A stretch of DNA of 64,000 nt from Rodentibacter rarus (GCF_001998965.1 NZ_MLHJ01000009.1:47907-111906), one strand, 5' to 3'; positions 17,815 through 28,859 are shown, counted from the first letter of the stretch. Numbers and translations: made by a program. The notes: generated from the letters alone by a model not told the origin.

Positions 17815-20640
17815 TTATGCGAAATGGCGAATTTCACCACTTCCTACTACATTTTCCACACAACGTGGGCATAATGCCGGATGTTGAGGATTAACGCCGA
17901 TTTTGTCGGAATAATGCCAGCAACGTGGACATTTTTCACCGCTTGAACGTACCACGCTTACCGCAATGCCCTCAAGTTCGCCTTCTGCGACCTCAGCCGG
18001 TTTTTCCGCAAGTGGTTTGACGATGGTTTTTGAGGTGATTAACACAAAACGCAATTCATCCCCCAGTTGGCTGAGTAAGGTGCGGTATTCGTCATTGGCA
18101 TAAAGGGTCACTTCCGCTTCTAATCCGCCACCAATGACTTTCTCATTACGGGCGATTTCTAGCACTCGGTTCACTTCAGAACGCACAGTGATGAGTTTTT
18201 GCCAATAGGCATCGTCTAATTTTTCGTTTTCACCTAATCCGAACAAGCCGGTGTAAAATTCTTCAGTGAAGACAAATTCCGCACGCTCATTTTCGGTTTT
18301 TGGTAAATATTGCCAAATTTCATCCGCGGTGAAAGATAAAATCGGTGCCATCCAACGTACTAAGGCTTCTGAAATATGCCATAAAGCGCTTTGACAACTA
18401 CGACGGGCAAGGCTATCCGCTTTGGTAGTGTATTGGCGGTCTTTGATGATATCTAAATAGAATGATCCCATTTCTATGGAACAGAAACGCATTAAGCGTT
18501 GCACCACCGCATGGAATTGATAGTTATCATAAGCCTCAATAATTTCTTTTTGTGCTTCTAAGGCACAAGCCACCGCCCAACGGTCTAAGCTAATCATTTC
18601 TTCCGGTTTGACTAAATCACGTTTTGGATCAAAACCATTAAGGTTCGCCAACAGGAAGCGGGCAGTGTTGCGGATACGGCGATAACTGTCTGCCGCACGT
18701 TTTAGGATTTCGTCTGAAACCGTCATTTCGCCGGTGTAATCTGTTGATGCTACCCATAAGCGTAAAATATCGCCGCCGAATTTATCCATCACTTCTTGTG
18801 GTGTGACAATATTTCCGATGGATTTCGACATTTTGCGTCCTTGACCGTCCACCGTAAACCCATGGGTAAGCACTTGTTTATAAGGGGCTTTATTATCCGT
18901 TGCAGTGGAAAGCATTAAAGAGGACATAAACCAACCACGGTGTTGGTCTGAACCTTCCAAATACATATCCGCACTGTGTCCTGCAAATTCCGGGCGATTA
19001 GCCACTACAGAAGAATAGGTCGAGCCGGAATCAAACCACACATCTAAGGTATCCGGCACTTTGCGATAATGCTCTGCATCGGCACCGAGTAATTCTTTTT
19101 CGTCTAAATCCCACCAAGCCTGAATACCGGCTTTTTCTACCCGTTTTGCCACTTCTTCAAGTAATTCTAAGGTGCGAGGGTGTAATTCTTCCGTTTCTTT
19201 ATGGACGAACATCGTCATCGGCACGCCCCAAGTACGTTGACGGGAAATACACCAATCCGGACGATTTTCCACCATTTTTTCAATGCGTGCTTGTCCCCAA
19301 CTTGGGATCCAACGCACTTGTTTGATTTCTCCAAGGGCTTGTGGGCGTAATCCTTTCACTTCCATACCGATAAACCATTGCGGTGTGGCACGGAAGATAA
19401 TCGGGGTTTTATGACGCCAACAATGGGGGTAACTGTGCGTAATTTTTTCTACTTTTAATAAATTACCGGTTTCTTGCAATTTTTCCACCACAAGCGGATT
19501 GGCTTCAAAGACGCCTTTGCCGGCAAAATATGGTGTTGTGGAAATAAATTTACCATCATTTGCCACAAGGCAAGCCATCGGCAAATCATATTTTTGCCCC
19601 ACAATAAAGTCGTCTAAACCGTGATCCGGTGCAGTATGTACTAAACCGGTACCGCCATCAGTGGTGACGTGATCCCCTAAAACCACCGGTACACTGTAAT
19701 CATTAAAAGGATGACGGAATTTAACCAATTCAAGGGCTTGACCTTTTACCGAACCCAATATTTCTACCTTTTCAACGCCTGCCGCTTTCGCTACCGATTC
19801 CACAAGATCCGCCGCTAAAATGACACGTTCATCGCCGAACTGAACGAGTTGATAGTCTAATTCTGCATTGAGCGCAATAGCACGGTTAGAAGGCAAGGTC
19901 CAAGGGGTAGTAGTCCAAATTACCGCAGAAAGTTTGCCATGGCCTTTGCCTTTGGCATTAAATTTCGATTCAATTTCATCCGCACTTTCTGCCGGAAAAC
20001 GCACATAGATAGAAGGTGAGACTTTATCTTCATATTCCACTTCCGCTTCTGCTAAGGAAGAGGCACAATCCAAACACCAATGTACCGGTTTTGAACCTTT
20101 ATAGAGATGACCGTTTTCAATGACTTTGCCGAGGGTTCGGATAATATTGGCTTCCGTATCGAAGTTCATAGTGAGATAAGGATTGTCCCAATCACCCAAT
20201 ACCCCTAAACGAATAAAATCTTTCTTCTGCTCTTCCACTTGCTCGGCGGCATATTCACGACATTTTTGACGAAATTCGGCAGCTGAAATTTTTTCGTTAG
20301 GTTTTCCTACTAACCCTTCTACTTTCAGCTCAATTGGTAAACCGTGACAGTCCCAACCCGGAATATAAGGGGAATCAAAACCCAATGCGGTTTTGGATTT
20401 AATAATCATATCTTTTAAGATTTTATTCACCGCATGACCGATATGAATGCTCCCGTTAGCATAAGGAGGGCCATCGTGCAAAATAAAGGATTTTTTCCCT
20501 TTTGAGGCCTCACGAATTTTTTGGTAAAGATTTTTCTCATACCAATTTTTCAACATCACAGGCTCACGCTTGGCTAAATCACCACGCATTGGAAAACCGG
20601 TTTCCGGTAAGTTAAGGGTGTTTTTGTAATCGACTGTCAT
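17815..20640 (-). CDS. ileS: Isoleucyl-tRNA synthetase
   Basis: Class I aminoacyl-tRNA synthetase, 941 residues, charging tRNA-Ile. HIGH motif in '[15 protein letters not shown]', editing domain with '[16 protein letters not shown]', the KMSKS loop in '[12 protein letters not shown]', and a C-terminal zinc finger with '[11 protein letters not shown]' and 'CPRCVENV'. The ATG at 20640 begins '[20 protein letters not shown]', matching the family; a frame start at 20652 is four codons longer but lacks a good ribosome site. It is normally transcribed after ribF; here a broken DUF2442 gene and a repeat separate them. Confidence 0.97.
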   Translation of the reverse strand: MTVDYKNTLNLPETGFPMRGDLAKREPVMLKNWYEKNLYQKIREASKGKKSFILHDGPPYANGSIHIGHAVNKILKDMIIKSKTALGFDSPYIPGWDCHGLPIELKVEGLVGKPNEKISAAEFRQKCREYAAEQVEEQKKDFIRLGVLGDWDNPYLTMNFDTEANIIRTLGKVIENGHLYKGSKPVHWCLDCASSLAEAEVEYEDKVSPSIYVRFPAESADEIESKFNAKGKGHGKLSAVIWTTTPWTLPSNRAIALNAELDYQLVQFGDERVILAADLVESVAKAAGVEKVEILGSVKGQALELVKFRHPFNDYSVPVVLGDHVTTDGGTGLVHTAPDHGLDDFIVGQKYDLPMACLVANDGKFISTTPYFAGKGVFEANPLVVEKLQETGNLLKVEKITHSYPHCWRHKTPIIFRATPQWFIGMEVKGLRPQALGEIKQVRWIPSWGQARIEKMVENRPDWCISRQRTWGVPMTMFVHKETEELHPRTLELLEEVAKRVEKAGIQAWWDLDEKELLGADAEHYRKVPDTLDVWFDSGSTYSSVVANRPEFAGHSADMYLEGSDQHRGWFMSSLMLSTATDNKAPYKQVLTHGFTVDGQGRKMSKSIGNIVTPQEVMDKFGGDILRLWVASTDYTGEMTVSDEILKRAADSYRRIRNTARFLLANLNGFDPKRDLVKPEEMISLDRWAVACALEAQKEIIEAYDNYQFHAVVQRLMRFCSIEMGSFYLDIIKDRQYTTKADSLARRSCQSALWHISEALVRWMAPILSFTADEIWQYLPKTENERAEFVFTEEFYTGLFGLGENEKLDDAYWQKLITVRSEVNRVLEIARNEKVIGGGLEAEVTLYANDEYRTLLSQLGDELRFVLITSKTIVKPLAEKPAEVAEGELEGIAVSVVRSSGEKCPRCWHYSDKIGVNPQHPALCPRCVENVVGSGEIRHFA

Positions 20641-20666
20641 TTTATCTTCCAATTTTTAGAGTAAAT

Positions 20667-20916
20667 TTAAGCAACTTTTAAAGGGTGATGTGTTACATCA
20701 CCACGTCCGGCAAGTAAGCCATCCACAGAAATATCTTCATCTAAACAATCCCAATGGATTCCCCGACGGCTTAATTCATAACTTTCTAATTCGCTTTTAC
20801 TTGCATGTAATAATTTGGGGAAACCATGCTAAAGGTACACCTAAAATACGAGCATCATCCAGTTCAACCCACATCGTGTTTTCATCAAAGCGAATTGTTT
20901 TAGCTGAAATAGTCAT
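20667..20916 (-). pseudogene. DUF2442-domain protein, frameshifted
   Basis: The start (20916) reads 'MTISAKTIRFDENTMWVELDD' and continues to 'GVPLAWFPQ', typical of DUF2442 proteins, then hits a stop after 'IITCK'. Reading one base out of step restores the expected end: 'LLHASKSELESYELSRRGIH', then 'WDCLDEDISVDGLLAGRGD', to a stop at 20667-20669. The slip maps to a run of four G/C at 20817-20820, one base too many. Full length would be about 82 aa. DUF2442 genes often pair with DUF4160 genes in toxin-antitoxin-like loci, but no partner is present here. Confidence 0.75.
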
Positions 20917-20943
20917 ATCTTTTTCCCAAAAAATTACTTTGCT

Positions 20944-21012
20944 CCCTCTTTTTACGGGGGATCCCCCCCTTCCGTCGCTTTGCGACACCTTCCCCCGCAA
21001 GCAGGGGAAGGC
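20944..21012. repeat. Palindromic REP-like intergenic repeat
   Basis: A GC-rich block with two adjacent palindromes: CCTTCCCCCG / CAGGGGAAGG around 20989-21010, and GTCGC-TTT-GCGAC at 20973-20985. A run of G/C (GGGGGATCCCCCC) flanks it. It is unlike the surrounding sequence and resembles REP-type elements. It lies just after the ribF stop, so the first palindrome may also terminate ribF. Confidence 0.6.
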
Positions 21013-21018
21013 AAAAAA

Positions 21019-21945
21019 TCATTTAAGAAAATACTTTTTTGCTGTTTCTGCATCCTGTTTAATCTGGGCTTTTAGTGCCTCGAAAGAGGGAAATTTCATT
21101 TCTTCTCTGATCTTATGGCAGAACTCTACTTCAACCAATTCGCCATAAATTGTTTTGGCAAAATCAAATAAATGCACTTCTAACAATTGCATTATGCCGT
21201 TAATTGTCGGGCGTTTTCCCATATTGGCGACACCGCTGAAAATCTCGCCGGATTTTAACCGCACTTTTACCGCATACACCCCTTTAATGGGATTCACTTG
21301 GCGATGTAAACGGATATTGGCGGTGGGAAATCCCAATGTTCTGCCCAACTTATTGCCGTGAATAACACGACCAAAAATGCGATAAGGTTTGCCTAATAAA
21401 CTTTCTGCAAGGGATAATTCATCTTTTGCTAAGGCTTCCCGAATGGTGGTGCTGCTAATGCGTTGTTCATCTAAGCAGAAACTGCGATTATCTTCCACCG
21501 TAAAGCCAAAGCGCTCTCCCGCTTGTTTTAGCATCGCAAAATTGCCTTGACGGTTAGCACCGAATTGGAAATCATCGCCAATACTTAAAAAATTTACATA
21601 GAGCTGATTAACTAACGTCTGTTCAATGAACTGCTGTGCCGATTGTTCGGCAAAGGTGCGGTCAAATTTCGCCACAATTACCACATCCACGCGGGCTTGT
21701 TGTAAATAATAAAGCTTATCACGCAAACGCATCAAACGGGCCGGTGCATTTTCCCCCATAAAATATTCCCGTGGCTGGGGTTCGAATAACAATACCGCCA
21801 TGGGTAAATGCAATTCATCCGCTTTTTGGCGAAGGTGGCGCAACACCGCTTGATGCCCTAAATGCACACCGTCAAAGTTGCCGATAGTGAGCGCACAATC
21901 TTGTAAAACCCGGCTTGCATGATGTAGCCCACGAATTAATTGCAT
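21019..21945 (-). CDS. ribF: Bifunctional riboflavin kinase / FAD synthetase
   Basis: Converts riboflavin to FMN and FMN to FAD; 308 residues. The N-terminal nucleotidyltransferase domain has 'TIGNFDGVHLGHQAVL' and 'RISSTTIREAL'; the C-terminal flavokinase domain has 'GRVIHGNKLGRTLGFPTANI' and 'GVANMGKRPTING'. The start at 21945 ('MQLIRGLHHASRVLQ') matches the family better than 21957. It follows murJ on the same strand, within the rpsT / murJ-ribF-ileS-lspA-ispH arrangement typical of gammaproteobacteria. Confidence 0.95.
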   Translation of the reverse strand: MQLIRGLHHASRVLQDCALTIGNFDGVHLGHQAVLRHLRQKADELHLPMAVLLFEPQPREYFMGENAPARLMRLRDKLYYLQQARVDVVIVAKFDRTFAEQSAQQFIEQTLVNQLYVNFLSIGDDFQFGANRQGNFAMLKQAGERFGFTVEDNRSFCLDEQRISSTTIREALAKDELSLAESLLGKPYRIFGRVIHGNKLGRTLGFPTANIRLHRQVNPIKGVYAVKVRLKSGEIFSGVANMGKRPTINGIMQLLEVHLFDFAKTIYGELVEVEFCHKIREEMKFPSFEALKAQIKQDAETAKKYFLK

Positions 21946-21991
21946 GACCTTATCCACGAAAATTTCAGAATTTCGGCATTATAGCGGGTAG

Positions 21992-23566
21992 TTAGTTTTT
22001 TGTCAGCAAATGGTGCGGGCGAATGCCTAACAAAACCAACATCGCACCATAAACGAATGCCGCTAATGTGATTAACCAAGCCAACCAATGAACCCGTTTT
22101 ATAAAACTCATCAGCGCCCATTCATTGATCGCAGGGGTGTAATACCACACCGCAACGCCCATAAAAAAGGCGGCTAATAAAACTTTCACAAAAAAGACCG
22201 CACTTTGGCGTGAGAAATGGTACACATCAGACTTCGCCAAACCACGATAAAGTAAGTAAGCATTAAGGGTTGCGGACATCGCCGAGGCCATGGCTAAGCC
22301 CACATAGCTAAAGGGAATGGCCAACAGATTAAATCCCATATTGCTTACCATTGCGATAATGCCGATTTTTACCGGCGTTTTGGTATCTTGCCGTGCGTAA
22401 TAGCCATTAGCGAGAATTTTAATCAGCATAAAGCTTAACAAGCCGGCATTAAACGCCCATAAGGAATAAGAGGCGGCGTGCACATCGTTGAAGGTGAAAC
22501 TTCCCCGCATAAAAAGGGTGAGGAGCATGGGTTGTGCTAGTACGGCAATCCCTATTGCCGCCGGTACGCCCAGTAATAAAATCATCCGTACGCCCCAATC
22601 CATGGTGTGGCGAAAATTGAGGGCACTTTGTTCGGAATTTTCTTCTCGATTGACGTGATGACGTGCGAGGGTAGGCAAAATCACCGTGGAAATGGCGATG
22701 CCGAATAATCCCAGAGGGAACTCCAACAATCGGTCGGAATAATAAAGCCAACTAATGGAACCGGTCATTAAAAAACTGGCGATGACGGTATCCAGTAATA
22801 AATTGATCTGGCTGACGGATACACCAAAGAGCGCCGGAATCATCAATTTACGAATTTTTACCACCCCTTCATCACGCCACGCCCATCTCGGTTTCACCAA
22901 AAGTCCGGCTTTTTTCATAAAAGGAATTTGGAATAAAAATTGCAATAACCCACCCAGAAAAATACCAATGGCAAGGGCAAGATCGGGATTATCTATTCTC
23001 GGCGCTAAGAAAAGGGCGGTGGCAATCATCGCAATATTTAATAATACCGGTGAAAAAGACATCACCCCAAATTTGCCTAGCGTATTTAACACTGCGCCTG
23101 AAAGCGCCACAAAGGTGACAAACCATAAATAGGGAAAGGTAATTTTTAATAATAAAGAGGCTTGTTCAAATTTATGGGCATCAGGGCCGTCATTCAGCCA
23201 ATCGGTGAACCATCCCATACCAAATAATGCGGCAACAACAGGTGAACCGACCATCGCCAACAAGGTCACAATACTCACTAAACCGCCTAATGTGCCAGAC
23301 ACTTTTCCGATAAATTCTCGGGTTTTATCCAAATCACCGCTTTTACGATATTCGGCTAATACCGGCACGAAAGCTTGGGAAAATGCCCCTTCAGCAAATA
23401 AACGACGGAGAAAATTCGGAATACGGTTGGCAAATAAAAAAACATCCGCCGCCGCGCCTGCCCCAATCAAATGGGCGATGACAACATCACGCACCAAACC
23501 TAATATGCGCGATAATAGCGTCATACTGCTGACAATCACGCCTGATTTTAAAAGTCGTTTACTCAA
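21992..23566 (-). CDS. murJ: Lipid II flippase MurJ (MviN)
   Basis: Inner-membrane flippase that moves lipid II across the membrane for peptidoglycan synthesis; 524 residues with about 14 membrane segments. The N-terminus 'SMTLLSRILGLVRDVVIAHL' and the following 'FLFANRIPNFLRRLFAEGAFSQAF' stretch (residues about 43-66) are characteristic. Length is as expected. It diverges from rpsT across about 270 bp and precedes ribF by 46 bp. Confidence 0.95.
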   Translation of the reverse strand: MSKRLLKSGVIVSSMTLLSRILGLVRDVVIAHLIGAGAAADVFLFANRIPNFLRRLFAEGAFSQAFVPVLAEYRKSGDLDKTREFIGKVSGTLGGLVSIVTLLAMVGSPVVAALFGMGWFTDWLNDGPDAHKFEQASLLLKITFPYLWFVTFVALSGAVLNTLGKFGVMSFSPVLLNIAMIATALFLAPRIDNPDLALAIGIFLGGLLQFLFQIPFMKKAGLLVKPRWAWRDEGVVKIRKLMIPALFGVSVSQINLLLDTVIASFLMTGSISWLYYSDRLLEFPLGLFGIAISTVILPTLARHHVNREENSEQSALNFRHTMDWGVRMILLLGVPAAIGIAVLAQPMLLTLFMRGSFTFNDVHAASYSLWAFNAGLLSFMLIKILANGYYARQDTKTPVKIGIIAMVSNMGFNLLAIPFSYVGLAMASAMSATLNAYLLYRGLAKSDVYHFSRQSAVFFVKVLLAAFFMGVAVWYYTPAINEWALMSFIKRVHWLAWLITLAAFVYGAMLVLLGIRPHHLLTKN

Positions 23567-23752
23567 AACATTGTTCTCTTGGCTAAAATTTTTGCTTAAT
23601 TGTATAGAAATTTTGTTTTTACGCTATATTCCACGTAAAAAAACTGATAAAATCCGCCCACATCGTTTGTGTGAGCCCCTATTGAAAGCGCTTGTAAAAA
23701 TAACGATGCTTACTTTCGGTTGTGTCTCACCGAAATCAACACAAATTTTCCA

Positions 23753-23781
23753 TTGACAAAGGTATAAAATATCGTCATATT
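23753..23781 (+). promoter_or_regulatory. Candidate promoter for rpsT
   Basis: A perfect -35 TTGACA (23753-23758) is followed after 17 bp by CATATT (23776-23781), a fair -10. It would start transcription about 45 bases before the rpsT start codon. Confidence 0.5.
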
Positions 23782-23832
23782 GACGCCCTTTATTTTGTCA
23801 CACTAATTAACAGAAATTTTAGGAGTTTGACC

Positions 23833-24096
23833 TTGGCTAATATCAAGTCAGCAAAAAAACGTGCGGTACAATCTGAAAAACGCCGCCAACACAACGCAAG
23901 CCAACGCTCTATGATGCGTACTTATATCAAAAAAGTTTATGCTCAAGTAGCAGCGGGTGAGAAAGCAGCAGCTGAAGCCGCATTCGTTGAAATGCAAAAA
24001 GTTGTTGACCGTATGGCTTCAAAAGGCTTAATCCACGCTAACAAAGCAGCGAACCACAAATCTAAATTAGCTGCACAAATCAAAAAATTAGCGTAA
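23833..24096 (+). CDS. rpsT: 30S ribosomal protein S20
   Basis: Primary 16S rRNA-binding protein of the small subunit, 87 residues, strongly basic and alanine-rich ('[20 protein letters not shown]' to 'AAQIKKLA'). The start codon is TTG at 23833, with AGGAG 7 bases upstream. As I recall, E. coli rpsT also uses a UUG start that supports autogenous translational control, so the rare start is probably meaningful. Upstream in-frame codons (from 23722) lie in promoter DNA. A dead IS begins only 27 bp after the stop. Confidence 0.96.
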   Translation: MANIKSAKKRAVQSEKRRQHNASQRSMMRTYIKKVYAQVAAGEKAAAEAAFVEMQKVVDRMASKGLIHANKAANHKSKLAAQIKKLA

Positions 24097-24123
24097 TGAA
24101 AAAAGCTTAAAAAAAACGCACTT

Positions 24124-25090
24124 TGATCTGCACCCCAAAAGTTGGAGAGATTGACCAACCGATTAAGGTGCAGATTTTTATGGGTAAACACTATTCGACC
24201 TCATTAAGTATCAAGTTATCCCACTTGTATTGAATGGCAATATGGAATTGAGAAATCGTAGAGCATTTTCCTATTCCCTACACTTTTCTGTAGTACCCTT
24301 GTTGAAGCATATTTGAAAAATACGGTATTAATGGCCCAATCAATATCCCAACCACAAAAAGACGATAAAAAAATTCAAAAAACACAAAAGGTATCAATGC
24401 ATTATTGAAACCTATTGAATAGCTTGAAGCCGAGAATGCCTGTCTAAAAAACTCAAGGAATAGGACGAAAGAAAACACTGGTGGAAAAGAATATAGCCCA
24501 TACATTGAAGTTAGCTCATAAACACCCTTTATTGCTAAACATAAGTAAGATTACCCCATTCGACCTTTTATTATTCACCAATAGCATAAACCTCAAGATG
24601 AAATTAGAAAGAGGATTTTGCTACTTTATCAAGATGTGGATATCAAATCATTCGAGTTAATTACAGTCCGAAGGGATTTTTACCAGAGGGAAAGCAGTGT
24701 TTTCACATAGGCAAACATTAAATATTCGCTCTTGTGTTAGGACAAAAGACCGTGAGAAATATGGTAAAACAAGCCATATTACGTTCATAGCTGATAGGCT
24801 CAAACAAAAACTTGTTACGAATGTCACCGAATTCCTAGGGGGAAATGAAAAACGGTATCTCTCATCCAGGATGGATTTAGCTAATTAGGATATTATCACC
24901 ATCGCCTATCAAATTGGTTATGCCCGAATTTTGCGTTCGTTAAATGAGGTGTCAAAAAACTTTATCAGCTAAAACAAGATGGTTTTACCGATAATTCATC
25001 ACGACCAAGATTGTCTATATGGGCTTTAGTGTGGGAGAAAAATGCTAACACGTTCAGATGGTTGACCTTACAGCAGAACAGAAGATTGAG
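24124..25090 (+). mobile_element. Decayed IS3-family element (IS150-like), no intact transposase
   Basis: The left end reads TGATCTGCACCCCAAAAGTT, the type of terminus seen in IS3-family (IS150 group) elements. Then 'MGKHYSTSLSIKLSHLY' and a stop mark the OrfA start. Fragments follow in shifting frames: 'KYGINGPISIPK'-like OrfA tissue near 24330, an OrfB start near 24590 ('FIIHQ', 'IRKRILLLYQDVD'), and OrfB core near 24810 ('KLVTNVTEF', 'EKRYLSS'). Many stops and shifts make it non-functional. The right end is not clear; 25090 is an estimate. DNA from there to 25220 has one uptake signal (25106) and no gene. Confidence 0.7.
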
Positions 25091-25221
25091 CAAAATAATA
25101 GTGTGAAAAGTGCGGTGGGATTTTGAGAAGATTTTTCGAATTTCACAATTTTATAGTTAGCTATCCATAAAAACCTTGAGATCGATCTGTTTTCTTATGG
25201 GTATAACCATAAAAAATGCAA

Positions 25222-25257
25222 AAGAAAGAACCCTTTATTTAATAAAAGGGCTCTCTT
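25222..25257 (-). terminator. Terminator downstream of ssb
   Basis: AAGAACCCTTTATT faces AATAAAAGGGCTCTCTT across a short loop about 50 bp after the ssb stop. It is T-rich on the minus strand, so it is the likely ssb terminator. Confidence 0.65.
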
Positions 25258-25303
25258 GAATATTAAGACTGATATTTTTTACATATTATAAAATATATAG
25301 GCG

Positions 25304-25807
25304 CTAAAACGGAATATCATCATCAAAACCGTCCATTGGGGGTTCGGCCTGTGGTCTTGGTTGCTGTTGGGCCGGGCGGGATGATTGATAGCTGTTGTTA
25401 GCATTCGCTTGGTAGCTTGGTTGTGGGCTGCTTTGTGCCATATCCGAAGCGCCATATCCCCCTGCATTTGCGTTACGGCTACCTAACATTTGCATGACAT
25501 CGCCTTGAATTTCTGTGGTGTAGCGATCTTGCCCATTTTGATCTTGCCATTTGCGGGTACGCAGGCGACCTTCTACATACACTTGCGAACCTTTGCGCAA
25601 ATATTCGCCACAAATTTCTGCTTGACGGCGATAAAATACGATTCGGTGCCATTCTGTGATTTCACGGCGTTCACCGGTGTTACGATCATTCCAGCTTTCA
25701 CTGGTTGCGACACTAATATTGGCAACGGCATCACCATTTGGCATGGTACGAACTTCAGGATCATTACCTAAATGACCCACAATAATTACCTTATTAACTC
25801 CTGCCAT
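25304..25807 (-). CDS. ssb: Single-stranded DNA-binding protein
   Basis: Binds and protects single-stranded DNA in replication, recombination and repair; 167 residues. It has an N-terminal OB-fold (about 1-112: '[20 protein letters not shown]', '[20 protein letters not shown]', '[19 protein letters not shown]'), a Gln/Ser/Pro-rich linker, and the acidic tip '[10 protein letters not shown]' that recruits partner proteins. It diverges from uvrA across a LexA box, as in E. coli. Its promoter region also holds an uptake signal. Confidence 0.97.
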   Translation of the reverse strand: MAGVNKVIIVGHLGNDPEVRTMPNGDAVANISVATSESWNDRNTGERREITEWHRIVFYRRQAEICGEYLRKGSQVYVEGRLRTRKWQDQNGQDRYTTEIQGDVMQMLGSRNANAGGYGASDMAQSSPQPSYQANANNSYQSSRPAQQQPRPQAEPPMDGFDDDIPF

Positions 25808-25884
25808 TGAAAAATCCTCATTTTTTATATTAAAAAAGTGCGGTTATTTTGCCTGAAATTTTGCAAAAGATCTATAAGATTTAA

Positions 25885-25900
25885 CTGGATATTTGCACAG
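25885..25900. promoter_or_regulatory. LexA (SOS) box between ssb and uvrA
   Basis: CTG-GATATTTGCA-CAG is an exact CTG-N10-CAG match to the SOS operator core. It lies 62 bp before uvrA and 78 bp before ssb. The same position in E. coli is SOS-regulated, so DNA damage control of uvrA is very likely. Confidence 0.8.
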
Positions 25901-25961
25901 ATATTGAAATATGCGATAATGCTCGCAATTTTGCAAAAATAATTACCAGTACGAATGATTT

Positions 25962-28793
25962 ATGGAAAATATCGACATTCGTGGGGCAAGAACCCACAAT
26001 CTTAAAAATATCAATTTAACCATTCCTCGCGATAAACTCATTGTTATCACCGGTCTTTCCGGTTCCGGCAAATCCTCATTAGCGTTTGACACCCTTTATG
26101 CGGAAGGGCAACGCCGCTATGTAGAATCCCTTTCTGCCTATGCCCGTCAATTTCTTTCTTTAATGGAAAAACCGGATGTGGATTCCATTGAAGGCTTGTC
26201 GCCTGCTATTTCTATCGAACAAAAATCCACCTCCCATAACCCTCGTTCTACGGTGGGGACGATCACGGAAATTTACGATTATCTCCGTCTTCTTTTTGCC
26301 CGTGTGGGAGAACCTCGCTGCCCAAATCACGATGTACCGCTAACAGCTCAAACCATCAGCCAAATGGTAGACAAAGTATTAAGTTTGCCTGAAGAATCGA
26401 AGATGATGTTGCTTGCGCCGGTGGTGAAAAACCGTAAAGGGGAGCACGTTAAAATCTTAGAAAATATTGCGGCGCAAGGCTATATTCGTGCAAGGATTGA
26501 TGGCGAGATTTGTGATTTGTCTGATCCACCAAAACTGGAATTACAGAAAAAACATACCATTGAAGTGGTGGTGGATCGTTTCAAAGTGCGGTCAGATTTG
26601 AGCTCTCGTTTAGCGGAATCCTTTGAAACGGCATTAGAGCTTTCCGGTGGTACAGCCATTGTGGCGGAAATGGATAATCCAAAAGCGGAAGAACTGGTTT
26701 TTTCGGCAAATTTTGCTTGTCCGCACTGTGGGTACTCTGTGCCGGAATTAGAACCTCGTTTGTTTTCGTTTAACAACCCCGCAGGTGCTTGTCCGACCTG
26801 TGATGGCTTGGGCGTTCAGCAATATTTCGATGAAACACGCGTGGTGCAAAATCCAAGCATTTCCCTTTCCGGTGGTGCGGTGAAAGGCTGGGATCGCCGT
26901 AATTTTTATTATCATCAAATGCTCACTTCCCTTGCAAAACATTATGATTTTGATGTGGATGCACCTTATGAAAGCTTACCGAAAAAAATCCAACACATCA
27001 TTATGCACGGTTCAGGTAAGGAAGAGATTGAATTTCAATATATGAATGATCGTGGTGATGTGGTTATTCGTAAACATCCTTTTGAAGGCATTTTGAATAA
27101 TATGGCCCGCCGCTATAAAGAGACGGAGTCTATGTCAGTGCGTGAAGAATTAGCCAAAAACATCAGCAACCGTCCTTGTGCGGATTGTGGCGGTTCACGT
27201 TTACGCCCAGAAGCACGAAATGTGTATATCGGGCCGACTAATTTACCCATGATTTCAGAAAAAAGCATTGGTGAAACCCTCGAATTTTTCACCGCCCTTT
27301 CATTAACCGGGCAAAAGGCACAGATTGCTGAGAAAATTCTGAAAGAAATTCGAGAGCGTTTACAGTTCTTAGTTAATGTAGGGCTGAATTATCTTTCCCT
27401 TTCCCGCTCTGCCGAAACCCTTTCAGGCGGTGAGGCGCAACGAATTCGTCTAGCCAGCCAAATTGGGGCAGGTTTAGTGGGTGTGATGTATGTGTTAGAT
27501 GAGCCGTCTATCGGGTTGCATCAGCGTGATAATGAACGGCTACTCAATACACTCATCCATTTACGCAATTTGGGTAACACCGTTATTGTGGTGGAACATG
27601 ATGAAGATGCCATTCGTGCCGCTGATCATATTATTGATATCGGCCCGGGTGCTGGCGTGCACGGCGGACAAGTGATCGCCCAAGGCAATGCACAAGAAAT
27701 TATGGAAAATACGAATTCTATCACCGGTAAATTCCTATCCGGTGTGGAACAAATTGAAATTCCGAAAAAACGAACCGCACTTGATAAGAAAAAATGGCTA
27801 AAACTAAAAGGTGCATCGGGGAATAATTTAAAAAATGTGAATTTAGATATTCCTGTCGGATTGTTCACTTGTATTACCGGCGTATCGGGTTCGGGCAAAT
27901 CCACGTTGATTAACGACACCCTCTTCCCGCTTGCTCAAAATGCTTTGAACCGTGCCGACAAAACCGACTATGCCCCTTATAAATCCATTGAAGGGCTGGA
28001 GCATTTCGATAAAGTCATCGATATTAACCAAAGCCCAATTGGGCGTACGCCACGTTCAAACCCGGCGACCTATACGGGGTTATTCACCCCAATTCGTGAA
28101 CTTTTTGCCGGTGTACCGGAAGCGCGGGCGAGAGGCTATAACCCAGGGCGTTTTAGTTTTAACGTGCGTGGCGGACGCTGTGAGGCATGCCAAGGCGATG
28201 GCGTTATTAAAGTGGAAATGCACTTTTTACCGGATGTGTATGTACCTTGCGATCAATGTAAAGGGAAACGTTATAACCGTGAAACCTTGGAAATTCGCTA
28301 TAAAGGCAAAACCATCCATCAAGTCTTGGATATGACGGTGGAAGAGGCTCGAGCGTTTTTTGATGCCATTCCAATGATTGCCCGGAAACTGCAAACCCTT
28401 ATGGATGTGGGGTTATCCTATATCCGTTTGGGGCAATCTTCGACTACTCTTTCCGGCGGGGAGGCGCAACGTGTTAAATTAGCAACCGAGCTTTCCAAAC
28501 GGGATACGGGGAAAACCCTTTATATTTTAGATGAACCCACCACCGGTTTGCATTTTGCTGATATAAAACAATTGCTTGCCGTGCTTCACCGACTAAGAGA
28601 TCAAGGCAATACCATTGTGGTGATTGAGCATAATTTAGATGTCATCAAAACCGCCGATTGGATTGTGGATCTCGGCCCTGAAGGGGGAAGCGGAGGCGGA
28701 CAAATTATCGCCACCGGCACCCCTGAAGAAGTGGCAAAAGTAGAGGGTTCTCACACGGCAAGATTCTTAAAACCCATCTTAGAAAAACGTTAA
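25962..28793 (+). CDS. uvrA: Excinuclease ABC subunit A
   Basis: Damage-recognition ATPase of nucleotide excision repair, 943 residues. Two ABC ATPase halves are seen: Walker A '[19 protein letters not shown]' at the start and '[18 protein letters not shown]' in the middle; signatures '[12 protein letters not shown]' and '[12 protein letters not shown]'; Walker B '[12 protein letters not shown]' and '[12 protein letters not shown]'. Zinc-binding Cys pairs appear in '[10 protein letters not shown]', 'CPTCDG', 'CEACQGDG' and 'CDQCKG'. Full length and apparently intact. It diverges from ssb with the SOS box in between. Confidence 0.98.
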   Translation: MENIDIRGARTHNLKNINLTIPRDKLIVITGLSGSGKSSLAFDTLYAEGQRRYVESLSAYARQFLSLMEKPDVDSIEGLSPAISIEQKSTSHNPRSTVGTITEIYDYLRLLFARVGEPRCPNHDVPLTAQTISQMVDKVLSLPEESKMMLLAPVVKNRKGEHVKILENIAAQGYIRARIDGEICDLSDPPKLELQKKHTIEVVVDRFKVRSDLSSRLAESFETALELSGGTAIVAEMDNPKAEELVFSANFACPHCGYSVPELEPRLFSFNNPAGACPTCDGLGVQQYFDETRVVQNPSISLSGGAVKGWDRRNFYYHQMLTSLAKHYDFDVDAPYESLPKKIQHIIMHGSGKEEIEFQYMNDRGDVVIRKHPFEGILNNMARRYKETESMSVREELAKNISNRPCADCGGSRLRPEARNVYIGPTNLPMISEKSIGETLEFFTALSLTGQKAQIAEKILKEIRERLQFLVNVGLNYLSLSRSAETLSGGEAQRIRLASQIGAGLVGVMYVLDEPSIGLHQRDNERLLNTLIHLRNLGNTVIVVEHDEDAIRAADHIIDIGPGAGVHGGQVIAQGNAQEIMENTNSITGKFLSGVEQIEIPKKRTALDKKKWLKLKGASGNNLKNVNLDIPVGLFTCITGVSGSGKSTLINDTLFPLAQNALNRADKTDYAPYKSIEGLEHFDKVIDINQSPIGRTPRSNPATYTGLFTPIRELFAGVPEARARGYNPGRFSFNVRGGRCEACQGDGVIKVEMHFLPDVYVPCDQCKGKRYNRETLEIRYKGKTIHQVLDMTVEEARAFFDAIPMIARKLQTLMDVGLSYIRLGQSSTTLSGGEAQRVKLATELSKRDTGKTLYILDEPTTGLHFADIKQLLAVLHRLRDQGNTIVVIEHNLDVIKTADWIVDLGPEGGSGGGQIIATGTPEEVAKVEGSHTARFLKPILEKR

Positions 28794-28801
28794 AAAAACT
28801 G

Positions 28802-28859
28802 ACCGCACTTTATTTGCCAAACATCGCTCATTCATTGCTTTTTCCGGCTAAAGTGCGGT
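28802..28859. repeat. Inverted uptake-signal pair after uvrA
   Basis: ACCGCACTTTA (28802-28812) and TAAAGTGCGGT (28849-28859) are perfect complements 36 bases apart, between converging uvrA and the RarD-like pseudogene. The right arm is inside the 3' end of the pseudogene. It probably acts as a terminator, though the large loop weakens the case. Confidence 0.5.

Noticed and set aside
22755..23132. 125-codon frame opposite murJ
   Set aside because: Shadow of a membrane-protein gene; no independent support.
23205..23756. 183-codon plus-strand frame opposite the murJ start
   Set aside because: It lies antisense to murJ, has no recognisable domain, and its Thr/Pro/Asn-rich composition is that of a reversed membrane-protein gene.
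27952..28335. 127-codon frame inside uvrA in another frame
   Set aside because: uvrA has all of its motifs in its own frame; this is a by-product of its codon use.
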